Part shown: positions 1 through 9,480 of the stretch, one piece after another
How the letters are laid out: every line of letters starts with the position of its first letter
How positions within the stretch are numbered: position 1 is the first letter of the stretch
NCBI GenBank assembly: GCA_023261185.1
Contig: JALRJN010000036.1
Span: 1-57,964 of the forward strand
From: Porticoccus sp.
Lineage (GTDB): Bacteria > Pseudomonadota > Gammaproteobacteria > Pseudomonadales > Porticoccaceae
DNA length: 57,964 bases
Direction of reading: 5' to 3'
Translations under genes and position numbers: made by a program
Notes under the pieces: generated by a model
The model's database searches: none
What the model was told of the DNA's origin: nothing
Seen by the model: the letters and a program-made list of their open reading frames with translations, nothing else

Positions 1-1529
1 GTGTAGTGCAGGCCCCGGCTTTCGGTGCGTTGTTCTGCAGACCGGATAATCAGGTCCGCCACCAGGACCAGGTTGCGTAGTTCCAGTAGATCGCGGCTGA
101 TTTTGTAATTGGTGTAGTACTCCTGAATTTCCTTTTGCAGCAATTTAACCCTGTGGTGGGCGCGCTCCAGTCGTTTGCGGGTACGGACGATGCCGACGTA
201 GTCCCACATGAAACGGCGTAACTCATCCCAGTTGTGAGAGATCACCACATCTTCATCGGAGTGTGTGACCCGGCTTTCATCCCATGCCCGTGCTGGTTCC
301 GGTTCGTCGATATTTTCGATACTGTCGCGAATGGCCTGTGCAGCAGCCTGACCGTAGACCACGCATTCCACCAAGGAATTACTGGCCATGCGGTTGGCGC
401 CGTGTAGCCCGGTAAACGCGGTTTCGCCAATCGCATACAGGTTCCAGAGGTCGGTCTGGCCACTTTTGTTGACCATGATACCTCCACAGGTGTAGTGGGC
501 GGCGGGGACCACAGGAATGGGTTCCCTGGTGATATCAATGCCATAGCTCAGACACTTGGCCTTGATGGTGGGAAAGTGGCTTTCCAAGAATTCTTCCGAA
601 CGGTGAGAAATATCAAGAAACAGGCAATCACTACCGAGACGCTTCATCTCATGGTCAATGGCCCTTGCTACGATATCTCTGGGAGCCAGCTCACCGCTGG
701 GGTGGAATTTGTCCATAAACCGCTCCCCATTGGGAAGCTTTAGCTGTGCCCCTTCGCCACGAAGTGCTTCGGTAATCAGGAAAGCTTTGGCGCTGGGGTG
801 GTAGAGGCAGGTGGGGTGGAACTGGTTAAATTCCATGTTGGCAACACGGCAGCCACGGCGCCAGGCTACAGCGATGCCATCGCCGGATGCACCATCCGGG
901 TTGGTGGTATAGAGGTACGCCTTGCTGGCACCCCCCGTAGCGAGCACCACCACTTTGGCCTGAAAAACACAGACACAGTCATTACCGTTATCCAGTACAT
1001 AGGCGCCACTACAGCGTACACGGCTGGAGTTGCTGTCGGCCTGGGTAATGAGGTCCACTACAGTGTGGTCTTCGTAGACATCAATAGAAGGATGTTGCAG
1101 CACCTGATCAGCCAATGAAGAAGAAACTTCGCGTCCTGTGGCATCCGCTGTATGCAGGATGCGACGGTGGCTGTGACCACCTTCCTGGGTGAGGTGGTAG
1201 TCGTCGTTGTCGCTGTTTAATGTGAATTTGACCCCTTGTTGGACCAGCCAGCGAATGGCCTCTGGTCCTTGTTCTACCGTATAGCGGACAGTGTCCTCGT
1301 GGCAGAGTCCCGCGCCGGCAATAAGGGTATCCTGAACATGTGACTCAATGGAGTCCTCGTTGTCGAAAACGGCAGCTATGCCTCCCTGGGCATACCAGGT
1401 GGAGCCAGATTTGAGAGCACTTTTGCTGAGAAGGGCAATGCGGTATTTGTCGGCTAATTGCAGGGCAACTGTCATGCCAGCCGCACCACTGCCAACGACC
1501 AACACATCGTGGTGGTGCGTTTTCTTCAT
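1..1529 (-). CDS. nadB: L-aspartate oxidase NadB, 3' end cut off by the window edge
   Basis: Flavoenzyme that oxidises L-aspartate to iminoaspartate, the first step of de novo NAD synthesis in the cytoplasm. About 509 codons are open from the ATG at 1529 to the window edge. The family is usually about 535 residues, so roughly 25-30 C-terminal residues lie outside. Near the N-terminus is the FAD dinucleotide fold ([12 protein letters not shown]). Further on are the family stretches [14 protein letters not shown] and [11 protein letters not shown], and the last visible residues read ESRGLHY, as in the family's C-terminal helical region. It diverges from rpoE across a 156-base gap, an arrangement known from Pseudomonas. 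No frameshift seen. Confidence 0.93.
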   Translation of the reverse strand, partial: MKKTHHHDVLVVGSGAAGMTVALQLADKYRIALLSKSALKSGSTWYAQGGIAAVFDNEDSIESHVQDTLIAGAGLCHEDTVRYTVEQGPEAIRWLVQQGVKFTLNSDNDDYHLTQEGGHSHRRILHTADATGREVSSSLADQVLQHPSIDVYEDHTVVDLITQADSNSSRVRCSGAYVLDNGNDCVCVFQAKVVVLATGGASKAYLYTTNPDGASGDGIAVAWRRGCRVANMEFNQFHPTCLYHPSAKAFLITEALRGEGAQLKLPNGERFMDKFHPSGELAPRDIVARAIDHEMKRLGSDCLFLDISHRSEEFLESHFPTIKAKCLSYGIDITREPIPVVPAAHYTCGGIMVNKSGQTDLWNLYAIGETAFTGLHGANRMASNSLVECVVYGQAAAQAIRDSIENIDEPEPARAWDESRVTHSDEDVVISHNWDELRRFMWDYVGIVRTRKRLERAHHRVKLLQKEIQEYYTNYKISRDLLELRNLVLVADLIIRSAEQRTESRGLHY

Positions 1530-1619
1530 CGACGAAACTAAGTCCTAGAATGGATAATTTGGCATGATAGTATAGCGGGCTAAAAATGAATACAGGTGCA
1601 GTTGGCATCTGCGTCCCAC

Positions 1620-1647
1620 GAACTATTTATGATTGCGATTGTCTAGC
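1620..1647 (+). promoter_or_regulatory. sigma-E (AlgU/RpoE)-type promoter of rpoE
   Basis: GAACTA (1620-1625), a 16-base spacer, then TCTAGC (1642-1647). This closely matches the sigma-E consensus GAACTT-N16-TCTRA. It lies about 40 bases before the rpoE start codon, so the leader would be about 30 bases. Sigma-E autoregulation through such a promoter is known for E. coli rpoE and P. aeruginosa algU. Its use here is inferred from sequence and position. Confidence 0.68.
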
Positions 1648-1685
1648 AATTGCCTGAAGGCACGTGGGTAATTAGTGGAGTAGTT

Positions 1686-2270
1686 ATGGAAGCCGAGCAG
1701 GCAGCAGACAGTGACAAGCTTTTAGTCGCCCGTGTTCAGAAGGGTGATAAGCGTGCCTTCGATTTGCTGGTCATGAAATACCAGTACAAAGTACATGCGA
1801 TTGTCAGCCGCTATATCAAGGACTTTGATGAGGTGAACGACGTCGTACAGGAGGCGTTCATTAAGGCCTACCGAGCACTGGCAAAGTTCCGTGGAGAAAG
1901 TGCTTTTTACACCTGGCTGTATCGCATTGCCGTTAATACAGCGAAAAATTATCTGGTCGCCAAAAACCGGCGACCGCCGGCCAGTGATGTGGATGCAGAA
2001 GAAGCTGATTTTTATGAAGGCAGTGAGCGCTTGCGTGACATTGATTCACCAGAAAATCTTCTATACAGAGATGAACTGGAAATCGCGGTGGACCAGGCCA
2101 TAAAAAATCTACCTGAAGATCTTAGAACAGCGGTAACTTTACGGGAATTTGAGGGTCTCAGTTACGAGGAAATTGCCGAGGTGATGGATTGCCCGGTAGG
2201 TACAGTGAGGTCGCGTATTTTCCGTGCGCGAGAGGCGATTGATGAGAAAATAAGATTGTTGGAAGGCTAA
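1686..2270 (+). CDS. rpoE: RNA polymerase sigma-E factor (RpoE/AlgU)
   Basis: ECF sigma factor for the envelope-stress response, held inactive at the membrane by RseA. From the ATG at 1686 it is 194 residues, the family length (AlgU is 193). A longer reading from 1650 exists, but GTGGAG at 1675-1680 is a well-placed ribosome-binding site for 1686. Region 2 has KGDKRAFDLLVMKYQYKV and the -10-recognition stretch around FRGESAFYTWLYRIAVN. Region 4 has the helix-turn-helix LREFEGLSYEEIAEVMDC followed by PVGTVRSRIFRARE. First gene of the rpoE-rseA-rseB-rseC-protease run. A sigma-E-type promoter sits just upstream. Confidence 0.96.
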   Translation: MEAEQAADSDKLLVARVQKGDKRAFDLLVMKYQYKVHAIVSRYIKDFDEVNDVVQEAFIKAYRALAKFRGESAFYTWLYRIAVNTAKNYLVAKNRRPPASDVDAEEADFYEGSERLRDIDSPENLLYRDELEIAVDQAIKNLPEDLRTAVTLREFEGLSYEEIAEVMDCPVGTVRSRIFRAREAIDEKIRLLEG

Positions 2271-2283
2271 CCATTTTAGGTTT

Positions 2284-2310
2284 GAACCTTTTTATAATCT
2301 TCTGGTCTTA
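2284..2310 (+). promoter_or_regulatory. possible second sigma-E-type promoter, in front of rseA
   Basis: GAACCT (2284-2289), 16 bases, then TCTTA (2306-2310). The spacer length equals that of the promoter before rpoE, with one mismatch in each box. It lies in an unusually long 152-base gap between rpoE and rseA. The -35 half also overlaps a small hairpin (AGGT-TTGA-ACCT followed by T5, 2278-2293) that could slow read-through. Tentative. Confidence 0.35.
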
Positions 2311-2422
2311 TCAGTGACTTCCAGACTCGGTAAGCGTTGTACATGGCTAGGAAGCGATAATTGTAGTGCGCTGCTACTCGGTGTGGCAGACTAACAATAA
2401 CCGCAAATAAGGCAGGTTAAGT

Positions 2423-3076
2423 ATGAGTGACCATAACATGCGCGAAAAAGAGTCTCTTTCGGCACTAATGGATGGTGAAACCGATGAGCTGGAGTTTCAC
2501 CGAACACTTAAAGTGACTTCCGAATCAGATGAGCTTCGCGACACTTGGCGTCGCTATCAACTTGCCGCTTCTGCCATGCGCAGAGACTTGCCGGTACAGA
2601 TAACCGACTACTCGGCTGCTATACGGGCCGCACTCGATGATGAGCCAACACATGGAGCCCGGGCTGCAGTGTCCCGTATGGCCAAGCCTCTGGGACGTTT
2701 TGCTATAGCAGCTTCTGTAGCCGCATTAGCAGTTCTCGGTGTACAACAATACAGTCAACCCAGCGCGGTTACGGCCCCTGTAGCTTCGGTGGATGACGTA
2801 CAGATGAATTTTGTTAATCCTCAACTGAGAACAGCTGCTGACTTTGGCATTCCCGCAGTCACCGCACGCAATGTCAGTGCCAGCACTGAGTCCGATGGTT
2901 ACCGTTCACCCCAGCCTGTTATTGTTGTTCAAGAAGTCGTGCCCGATGATGTGACTCGCGAGCAGGTTCAGGCCTATCTCAACAAGCTGATGACACGTCA
3001 TACGGAACACGCGGCATTTAATACCAATCAGGGAATGCTGCCCTTCGCACGCATGCCAGCCAGTCAGGACTATTGA
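2423..3076 (+). CDS. rseA: Anti-sigma-E factor RseA/MucA
   Basis: Inner-membrane anti-sigma factor that binds RpoE through its cytoplasmic N-terminal domain and is degraded stepwise under envelope stress. It has 217 residues. The N-terminal RseA domain begins with ESLSALMDGETDELE and includes the W-R-R-Y-Q-L-A patch (about residues 40-50). One membrane segment lies at about 92-108 (FAIAASVAALAVLGV). The remaining ~110 residues are a periplasmic domain. The position after rpoE and before rseB confirms the assignment. The gap to rpoE is 152 bases and may hold its own promoter. The end overlaps a possible TTG start of rseB. Confidence 0.93.
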   Translation: MSDHNMREKESLSALMDGETDELEFHRTLKVTSESDELRDTWRRYQLAASAMRRDLPVQITDYSAAIRAALDDEPTHGARAAVSRMAKPLGRFAIAASVAALAVLGVQQYSQPSAVTAPVASVDDVQMNFVNPQLRTAADFGIPAVTARNVSASTESDGYRSPQPVIVVQEVVPDDVTREQVQAYLNKLMTRHTEHAAFNTNQGMLPFARMPASQDY

Positions 3077-3090
3077 TTTTAAGACGTTGT

Positions 3091-4059
3091 ATGCGTTTAC
3101 CAAGGTGTTTTGTCGTTATCCTTGCCAGTGTTTTATTGCAAACACATGTATACGCCATAGAACCTGAAACCTCTGGAGGAGAACTGCTCCAGAGGATGGC
3201 TGAAGCAAACCGTCAGCTCGATTACACCGGAATATTCACTTACGAGCATGGCGGCACTCTGAAAACTGTCAAAGTTTTTCATGCTATCCAGGATGATCGC
3301 GAGGTCGAACGCCTGGTTCTCCTAAGTGGTCCCAAACAGGAAATTCTACATCGCGGAAATGATGTCAACTGCGAACATATGGGTAATGCCATATTGCGCG
3401 GTAATGCCGCCAGCCTTGCTACTATTCCTGAGCAAACACTCAACAACTACTACAGCGTACAGATAAAATCCGACGACCGTGTGGCTGGACGGGATGTTGC
3501 AGTTCTTCATGTTGTTCCCAAAGATGAACACCGATATGGCTATGTTCTTGGGATTGATAAAGAGACTGGGTTGCTGCTGCAGTCGCTTCTGGTCGGCAAC
3601 AAAAATCGTGTGCTGGAGCGTTTTCAATATGTGGATATCAATATCGATAACACCGTGAACGCTGAAGATTTATTGGCTTCCAGCGACTCCATGCACGTTG
3701 TTTCTCCGGGCAAATCAAATTGTCTGAACCGGGGAGGCATGCCAGACAGACAATCAGGAGCATGGCGTGCAGGTTGGCTACCTCCCGGTTATACGATGGC
3801 AGGACTTGAACTCACACAGGACAACACAAGGGAAACGCTGATTTACACAGATGGTCTGTCAGTTTTCTCACTCTTTATCGACTCTGAGATGCCAGCTAAT
3901 CTGCCTCAGATGCAAGCTCAGAGAGGGGCGACAGTGGCCTATCTGTCGCGGGTTACCGTTGACGGGCGCCACTACACCATATGCGTTGTCGGTGAAATAC
4001 CCGTTGAAACTGCCAAGCTGGTGGCCCAATCTGTTTCCCCAAGACAGTCAACACCCTAA
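3091..4059 (+). CDS. rseB: Sigma-E regulatory protein RseB/MucB
   Basis: Periplasmic protein that binds the periplasmic part of RseA, shields it from proteolysis and senses mislocalised lipopolysaccharide or lipoprotein. From the ATG at 3091 it is 322 residues, close to E. coli RseB (318). The signal peptide is MRLPRCFVVILASVLLQTHV, cut near VYA. The large domain carries the family stretch MAEANRQLDYTGIFTYEHGG. The C-terminal domain starts around the W-R-A-G-W-L-P-P-G-Y sequence. An alternative TTG at 3073 overlaps the rseA stop and would add six residues; I prefer 3091 because the signal peptide then begins cleanly. Confidence 0.92.
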   Translation: MRLPRCFVVILASVLLQTHVYAIEPETSGGELLQRMAEANRQLDYTGIFTYEHGGTLKTVKVFHAIQDDREVERLVLLSGPKQEILHRGNDVNCEHMGNAILRGNAASLATIPEQTLNNYYSVQIKSDDRVAGRDVAVLHVVPKDEHRYGYVLGIDKETGLLLQSLLVGNKNRVLERFQYVDINIDNTVNAEDLLASSDSMHVVSPGKSNCLNRGGMPDRQSGAWRAGWLPPGYTMAGLELTQDNTRETLIYTDGLSVFSLFIDSEMPANLPQMQAQRGATVAYLSRVTVDGRHYTICVVGEIPVETAKLVAQSVSPRQSTP

Positions 4060-4127
4060 GTATGGCCATGACCGGCCCATAGGGCTGGGTTATAGTGCCA
4101 GATAATTTTACTGGAGTAGACGCCGCC

Positions 4128-4583
4128 TTGATTAAGGAAACCGGCAAAGTAGTTGCACTCGAAAATGATGGTCTCTGGGTAGAGACTGTCCAGCGCTCTG
4201 CATGCCACGTATGTGCGGTGCAAAAGGGATGTGGACAGGGTGTGTTGGCACGCTTTGTGGGAAACTCTGCAGTTATCAGGGTGTTACCCGGCGAATGTGA
4301 CCTGAAAGATATCCAAGCTAATGATCAGGTCGTTATTGGTATCCCTGAAGATGTTCTGGTACGGGGGACCTTGCTACTTTATTTTTTACCCCTGTTGATG
4401 TTGGTAACAGGGGCAGTATTGGCTGCTATGTTTTCCACCTCAGACGTTTTTGTTGCTATGGGTGCCTTGCTTGGTCTACTTGGTGGAGGCTTGATCGCCA
4501 GACTACATTCGCTGATCAATAAAAATAATATACGGATACAACCACAATTGTTGGCGCACTTGCCCGCTATAGAACTGGTGTAA
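4128..4583 (+). CDS. rseC: RseC/MucC family positive regulator
   Basis: Small inner-membrane protein of the sigma-E operon; also linked to reducing power for SoxR and to thiamine metabolism in other bacteria. It has a short N-terminal domain with the family cysteine cluster CHVCAVQKGCGQG, then two membrane segments (around LLLYFLPLLMLVTGAVLA and AMGALLGLLGGGLIA). The start is uncertain. The family begins M-I-x-E-T-G-x-V, which matches a TTG at 4128 (151 residues) behind a GGAG at 4113-4116, though at a long spacing of 11. A GTG at 4095 would add 11 residues but has no clear ribosome-binding site. Confidence 0.86.
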   Translation: MIKETGKVVALENDGLWVETVQRSACHVCAVQKGCGQGVLARFVGNSAVIRVLPGECDLKDIQANDQVVIGIPEDVLVRGTLLLYFLPLLMLVTGAVLAAMFSTSDVFVAMGALLGLLGGGLIARLHSLINKNNIRIQPQLLAHLPAIELV

Positions 4584-4619
4584 CGTTGTCGCCATTGCCC
4601 ATGCCAGTGGGAGATATTG

Positions 4620-5699
4620 ATGTTTCATAGTTTGTTCGTCAGGTTGGTCTATGTTCTCGCCGTTTGTTTTTCAGCCGGCGCATTAGGGCACGGCTGGCCA
4701 GACTTTAACCAGCTTATTACCGAATCATCTCCCGCTGTTGTTCGCATCGACACCTATTCCGGGCAAATGGCCATGGGTGTTTCCACGTCGTCTGGCACCT
4801 ATCAGGATTTTTTTGAACATGGCCCCAATCGTGACGGTAATGTTCCTGGTACGGGTTCAGGCTTTCTCATTTCAGAAGATGGCTATGTGCTGACGAATCA
4901 GCACGTTGTGCAGGATGTCGCCTATATCACTGTTAAGCTCATAGATCATCGTGTGTATGAGGCCAAGGTGGTTGGTGTTGATGCCCGATCAGATCTGGCG
5001 CTGCTTAAAATCGATGAGACAGATCTTCCTGTTCTGGAGTTTGCGGACCCTGAAACGATCAAAGTCGGGCAGTGGGTGATCGCCATTGGTGCGCCTTTTG
5101 GCCTGGATTACACAGCAAGTGCAGGAATCATCAGTGCTATAGGGCGCAGTATTCCGACAGCAGGCGGGGATAGTTATGTGCCTTTCATTCAGAGCGACGT
5201 GGCCATTAACCCGGGTAGTTCTGGTGGACCATTGCTTAATCTGGAAGGCCGGGTAGTTGGCGTCAATTCCCAGATTTTCTCCAGGCCTGGTGGAGGCTCT
5301 ATTGGCTTGTCCTTTGCCATCCCTTCGAAAGTTGCCACCTCTGTCATACATCAACTGAGAACGACTGGTAGGGTGGCGCGTGGTTGGCTGGGTGTGTATG
5401 TGCAGTCTGTCGATGCGTCTTTGATGAAATCTTCAGGCCGCAACCAGAATCTCGGCGCATTTATCGCCCAGGTTCAACCAGGCAGTCCTGCAGCAGATGC
5501 GGGGGTCATGGCAGGGGACATCGTCCTTAAGTTGAATGGAGAAGCGATATTTCAGCCCGGTGATCTCCCACAGGTGACGGGCATGCTCTCACCCGGTGAT
5601 AAGGTGGTTGTGGACATTCTCAGGGATGCCAAACCCATGTCTCTGGTCGTCAATATTGGTGAGTTGCCGGAACCCACCCCCTTGAATGAGGTTGAATAA
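4620..5699 (+). CDS. DegS/HtrA-like serine protease with one PDZ domain, in the mucD position
   Basis: Trypsin-like HtrA-family protease acting in the periplasm. It has 359 residues from the ATG at 4620 (GGGAGA at 4609-4614 is the ribosome-binding site). An N-terminal hydrophobic stretch (about 6-23) could be a signal peptide or a membrane anchor. The triad is visible: His95 in LTNQHVV, Asp125 in RSDLALL and Ser201 in NPGSSGGPL. One PDZ domain follows (about 255-350). Family knowledge: MucD/DegP/DegQ have two PDZ domains and about 450-475 residues, while DegS/AlgW have one and about 355-390. By size this is DegS-like, though it occupies the mucD slot. It may trigger RseA cleavage itself; that is inference. 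Confidence 0.9.
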   Translation: MFHSLFVRLVYVLAVCFSAGALGHGWPDFNQLITESSPAVVRIDTYSGQMAMGVSTSSGTYQDFFEHGPNRDGNVPGTGSGFLISEDGYVLTNQHVVQDVAYITVKLIDHRVYEAKVVGVDARSDLALLKIDETDLPVLEFADPETIKVGQWVIAIGAPFGLDYTASAGIISAIGRSIPTAGGDSYVPFIQSDVAINPGSSGGPLLNLEGRVVGVNSQIFSRPGGGSIGLSFAIPSKVATSVIHQLRTTGRVARGWLGVYVQSVDASLMKSSGRNQNLGAFIAQVQPGSPAADAGVMAGDIVLKLNGEAIFQPGDLPQVTGMLSPGDKVVVDILRDAKPMSLVVNIGELPEPTPLNEVE

Positions 5700-5844
5700 A
5701 GATCAGTTTCCGGTAACAGCAAATGCCCATAGTATTCTATTCAGGTAATCGCTCATTTCATGGCGTGTCATAGGTAAATACGCTAGACTGCACGGCCTGA
5801 ATTTAACCCTCGGACAAACCCTGTCCCCTAGCAGAATAAGTAGC

Positions 5845-7644
5845 GTGTCAGACCTCAGTCACATCCGAAATTTTTCCATCATCGCCCATATTGACCACGG
5901 AAAGTCCACCATTGCAGACCGTTTTATTCAGGTTTGCGGAGGCCTCTCAGAACGTGAGATGGCTGCCCAGGTGCTTGATTCCATGGACATTGAGCGAGAG
6001 CGCGGTATCACCATCAAAGCCCAGAGTGTGACCCTGGATTACACGGCGCGAGATGGCAAAACCTATCAGCTCAATTTTATTGATACGCCTGGCCATGTGG
6101 ATTTTTCCTATGAAGTTTCCCGCTCGCTGGCGGCGTGTGAAGGGGCTTTGTTGGTCGTGGATGCCGGGCAGGGGGTTGAAGCCCAGTCAGTTGCCAACTG
6201 TTATACCGCGATTGCCCAAGGACTCGAGGTGATTCCGGTCTTGAACAAAATGGATTTGCCGCAGGCCGATCCAGACAAGGTGATTGCTGAGATAGAAGAT
6301 ATTATCGGCATCGATGCCCATGATGCAGTGCGCTGCAGCGCCAAAACGGGCCTGGGCATTGACGATATTCTGGAGGAGCTGGTGGCAAAAGTCCCGGCGC
6401 CGGAAGGAGATATCGATGCACCATTGCAGGCTCTAATCATTGACTCGTGGTTTGATAACTACTTGGGTGTGGTTTCTCTGGTTCGGGTCACCCAGGGAAC
6501 ACTCCGGGTGAAAGACAAGGTCGTTGCCAAATCGATTGGCAAGGCTCACGTGGTCGACAGCGTCGGGGTATTTACCCCGAAACATAAGGAAACCGGTGTA
6601 TTAAAAGCTGGCGAAGTGGGCTTTGTCGTGGCCGGAATCAAGGACATTCAGGGTGCGCCGGTGGGTGACACTTTCACCCATAGCCAGACACCGAATGTCC
6701 CGGCCTTGCCAGGTTTTCAGAAAGTTAAACCGCAGGTATATGCGGGCATGTTTCCCGTCAGTTCTGATGATTTTGAAGACTTCCGTGATGCGCTTGCCAA
6801 GCTGACCCTGAACGATGCGTCATTGTTTTATGAGCCGGAAAGCTCTGATGCCTTGGGTTTTGGCTTCCGCTGTGGCTTCCTTGGCATGCTCCATATGGAA
6901 ATTATCCAGGAGCGCCTGGAACGTGAGTACGACCTCGATCTGATCACGACGGCGCCAACTGTAGTCTATGAAATACTCAAGACCGATGGCTCCGTTATTT
7001 ATATTTCCAACCCATCGGACCTTCCGGATCCCGCATATATTGACGAAATGCGTGAACCGATGTGTGAAGCCAGTATTCTGGTTCCCAAGGATTATCTCGG
7101 TAATGTCATTACCCTCTGTGTGGAAAAGAGAGGGGTTCAGAAAGACATGCAGTTTGTGGGTGGTCAGGTTTCCCTGACTTATGAACTGCCGATGAGTGAA
7201 GTCGTGATGGATTTTTTTGATCGCCTGAAATCTGTAAGCCGTGGTTTTGCCTCTCTTGATTATTCCTTTACACGCTTTCAGCCCGCACCGTTGGTTAGGC
7301 TCGATGTCATGATCAATGGCGATAAAGTAGATGCTCTTGCTGTCATCATCCATCGCAACAACTCCCAATTTAAGGGCCGTCAGTTAACGGAAAAAATGCG
7401 TGAATTGATTCCCAGGCAGATGTTTGATGTGGCCATTCAGGCTGCTATTGGCGGTCATATTATTGCCAGGACTACGGTTAAGGCATTGCGCAAAAATGTC
7501 ACCGCAAAATGTTATGGTGGTGATGTGACTCGTAAGAAAAAACTGCTGGAAAAGCAGAAAGAGGGTAAAAAGCGCATGAAGCAGGTTGGTAGCGTAGAAA
7601 TTCCCCAGGAAGCATTCCTTGCCGTGCTAAAAACGGATAGTTGA
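5845..7644 (+). CDS. lepA: Translation elongation factor 4 (LepA/EF-4)
   Basis: Ribosome-binding GTPase that acts on stalled or mis-translocated ribosomes. 599 residues, the usual length, starting at a GTG. G1 is [10 protein letters not shown]3 is DTPGH, and G4 reads NKMDLP. The C-terminal LepA-specific domain is basic ([20 protein letters not shown]). It begins 145 bases after the protease gene; I could not find a convincing promoter in that gap. It is followed by lepB after eight bases, so the two are likely co-transcribed. Confidence 0.97.
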   Translation: MSDLSHIRNFSIIAHIDHGKSTIADRFIQVCGGLSEREMAAQVLDSMDIERERGITIKAQSVTLDYTARDGKTYQLNFIDTPGHVDFSYEVSRSLAACEGALLVVDAGQGVEAQSVANCYTAIAQGLEVIPVLNKMDLPQADPDKVIAEIEDIIGIDAHDAVRCSAKTGLGIDDILEELVAKVPAPEGDIDAPLQALIIDSWFDNYLGVVSLVRVTQGTLRVKDKVVAKSIGKAHVVDSVGVFTPKHKETGVLKAGEVGFVVAGIKDIQGAPVGDTFTHSQTPNVPALPGFQKVKPQVYAGMFPVSSDDFEDFRDALAKLTLNDASLFYEPESSDALGFGFRCGFLGMLHMEIIQERLEREYDLDLITTAPTVVYEILKTDGSVIYISNPSDLPDPAYIDEMREPMCEASILVPKDYLGNVITLCVEKRGVQKDMQFVGGQVSLTYELPMSEVVMDFFDRLKSVSRGFASLDYSFTRFQPAPLVRLDVMINGDKVDALAVIIHRNNSQFKGRQLTEKMRELIPRQMFDVAIQAAIGGHIIARTTVKALRKNVTAKCYGGDVTRKKKLLEKQKEGKKRMKQVGSVEIPQEAFLAVLKTDS

Positions 7645-7652
7645 GGTGATTC

Positions 7653-8405
7653 ATGGATTTTGATTTTCCACTAGTGTTATTCATTCTTGTGCTGGTTTCC
7701 GGCCTGGTTTGGTTTGCAGACCGGTGGTTCCTGTCGAAAAAACGCCTTCCCGATCAACCGGTACCTACCTGGATTGAATACAGTGGTTCTTTTTTTCCGG
7801 TATTACTGCTGGTGTTTGTACTTCGCTCATTCCTTTTTGAGCCATTCCAGATTCCTTCAGGCTCAATGATTCCAACCTTGAAGGTGGGTGACTTCATTCT
7901 CGTCAATAAATTTACCTATGGGGTACGCCTGCCAATTACCGGCACCAAAATATTACCGATGAATGAGCCCAAACGTGGTGATGTCATGGTATTTTTTCCA
8001 CCGAAGGATGACCGTTATTTTATCAAGCGGGTGATTGGCCTGCCTGGTGATGAGGTGAGCGTTGTGAACAACCAGTTGTTTGTTAACGGTGAACCAGCTC
8101 AACAGGTTGCTGTAGAGGGCGCCTCGACCGATTCACGTTTTATTATCAATGATGAGGCTCTTGGCGATGTGGTGCACAGGATCCAAAAAAATATAGTTCC
8201 AGGCCCACTGGGTAGAAATTTTGCATATATTGTTCCAGAGGGACATTATTTCATGATGGGCGATAATCGTGATAACAGCAGTGATAGTCGTGTCTGGGGG
8301 CCGGTTCCAGAAAAGAATATTGTTGGAAAAGCGGTGATAATCTGGATGCACTGGGAGTCCTTGGGGACTTTACCCAGTTTCGACCGTATTGGAAAAATTC
8401 AGTAA
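7653..8405 (+). CDS. lepB: Signal peptidase I
   Basis: Inner-membrane peptidase that removes signal peptides from exported proteins. 250 residues. Two N-terminal membrane segments (about 6-22 and 45-60) precede the catalytic domain. The catalytic serine is Ser71 in IPSGSMIPTL and the general-base lysine is Lys125 in RYFIKRVIGLPGD. The conserved GDNRDNSSDSR box is near the C-terminus. Shorter than E. coli LepB (324) but normal for Pseudomonas relatives. Sits between lepA and the DUF4845 gene. Confidence 0.96.
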   Translation: MDFDFPLVLFILVLVSGLVWFADRWFLSKKRLPDQPVPTWIEYSGSFFPVLLLVFVLRSFLFEPFQIPSGSMIPTLKVGDFILVNKFTYGVRLPITGTKILPMNEPKRGDVMVFFPPKDDRYFIKRVIGLPGDEVSVVNNQLFVNGEPAQQVAVEGASTDSRFIINDEALGDVVHRIQKNIVPGPLGRNFAYIVPEGHYFMMGDNRDNSSDSRVWGPVPEKNIVGKAVIIWMHWESLGTLPSFDRIGKIQ

Positions 8406-8436
8406 TATCCGTCGGGATGACTTTGGAGAGACGCAA

Positions 8437-8802
8437 ATGAAGCAGCATAAGCAACAGGGCGTTACTGTATTGGGCGGGTTGTGTGTACTTGCCATTGCCG
8501 GGTTCATTATCACAGCGGGGCTGAAGCTTGGTCCGTTGTATCTGGATAATTCATTTGTCAGCGCGGCTATCGAATCGTTGGCTGATGAAAATATTCATAC
8601 GCTTACAGACAAACAGATCAGAAGAAAACTTGCCGATAATTTTGATATCAATAATGTCCGAGATATGGATATGAGAGATGTAAAAATCATCCGGGATAAG
8701 ACCCATACTTCGGTCACCCTCGACTATGAAAAACGAATCAACTTCATGGGTAACGTTGATGTGGTCGTAAAATTCAAAAATTCTTACGATACCTCCAAAT
8801 AA
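8437..8802 (+). CDS. DUF4845 family small membrane protein
   Basis: 121 residues of unknown function. One N-terminal membrane segment (about 9-28, VTVLGGLCVLAIAGFIITAG) is followed by a ~90-residue charged domain predicted to be periplasmic. The family is found between lepB and rnc in many Pseudomonas-like bacteria, which is exactly this position. The start at 8437 is preferred over a longer reading from 8389, which would overlap lepB. It has TTTGGAGAG just upstream and begins with the polar-then-hydrophobic N-terminus typical of the family. Confidence 0.8.
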   Translation: MKQHKQQGVTVLGGLCVLAIAGFIITAGLKLGPLYLDNSFVSAAIESLADENIHTLTDKQIRRKLADNFDINNVRDMDMRDVKIIRDKTHTSVTLDYEKRINFMGNVDVVVKFKNSYDTSK

Positions 8803-8808
8803 TCCCGA

Positions 8809-9480
8809 GTGAATATCAATAAACAACGACTGCTCAAGCGCATAGGCTATGAATTTCAGGATCAGGCCTTGTTTGAACTTGCGTTAACGCACCGTAGTTA
8901 TGGTGCCAACAATAATGAACGGCTTGAATTTCTGGGTGATGCCGCGCTTAACTTTATTATCGGCCACGCCATCTACCAGCAACTTCCCGACACGAATGAA
9001 GGTGATCTAAGCCGTTACAGGGCCAACCTTGTTAAAGGCAAGACTCTCGCTAAGTTGGGAAGGGAACTTGGTATAGGGGAACACCTGAAACTGGGTGGTG
9101 GTGAAATGAAAAGTGGTGGCCACCGCCGGGAATCGATCCTGGCAGATGCCGTTGAAGCCATTATCGGTGCAATCTATCTGGATGGCGGCATGCCAGCCTG
9201 TGAAAAGGCAGTTCTTGCATGGTTCTCTGAGCGGCTGGACACACTGACCCAGACAAATCTCAAGGACCCTAAAACGCAATTACAGGAACTGCTGCAATCG
9301 AGGGGGAAATCCTTACCGGTTTACGAAGTGATCAATATTGCCGGAGAGGCACATGACCAACATTTTACGGTCACCTGCTCGGTGGAAGGACTGCCAACTC
9401 CTACGGTGGGTGAAGGAACCAGTCGGCGATCTGCCGAGAAAAAAGCGGCCGCGGCCGCGCTGTCAGGGCTGCATCAGTGA
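8809..9480 (+). CDS. rnc: Ribonuclease III
   Basis: Double-strand-specific endoribonuclease for rRNA processing and mRNA turnover. 223 residues, GTG start. The signature [12 protein letters not shown] lies near residue 37 and carries the acidic catalytic residues. A second acidic cluster, [15 protein letters not shown], lies near 115-130. The C-terminal double-stranded RNA-binding domain ends with [14 protein letters not shown]. It starts six bases after the DUF4845 stop and overlaps era by four bases (GTGA), which suggests translational coupling. Confidence 0.97.
   Translation: MNINKQRLLKRIGYEFQDQALFELALTHRSYGANNNERLEFLGDAALNFIIGHAIYQQLPDTNEGDLSRYRANLVKGKTLAKLGRELGIGEHLKLGGGEMKSGGHRRESILADAVEAIIGAIYLDGGMPACEKAVLAWFSERLDTLTQTNLKDPKTQLQELLQSRGKSLPVYEVINIAGEAHDQHFTVTCSVEGLPTPTVGEGTSRRSAEKKAAAAALSGLHQ

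Noticed and set aside
6820-7368. Long minus-strand open frame (182 codons) inside lepA
   Set aside because: It lies wholly within lepA, has no family resemblance and mirrors lepA codons; lepA is certain.
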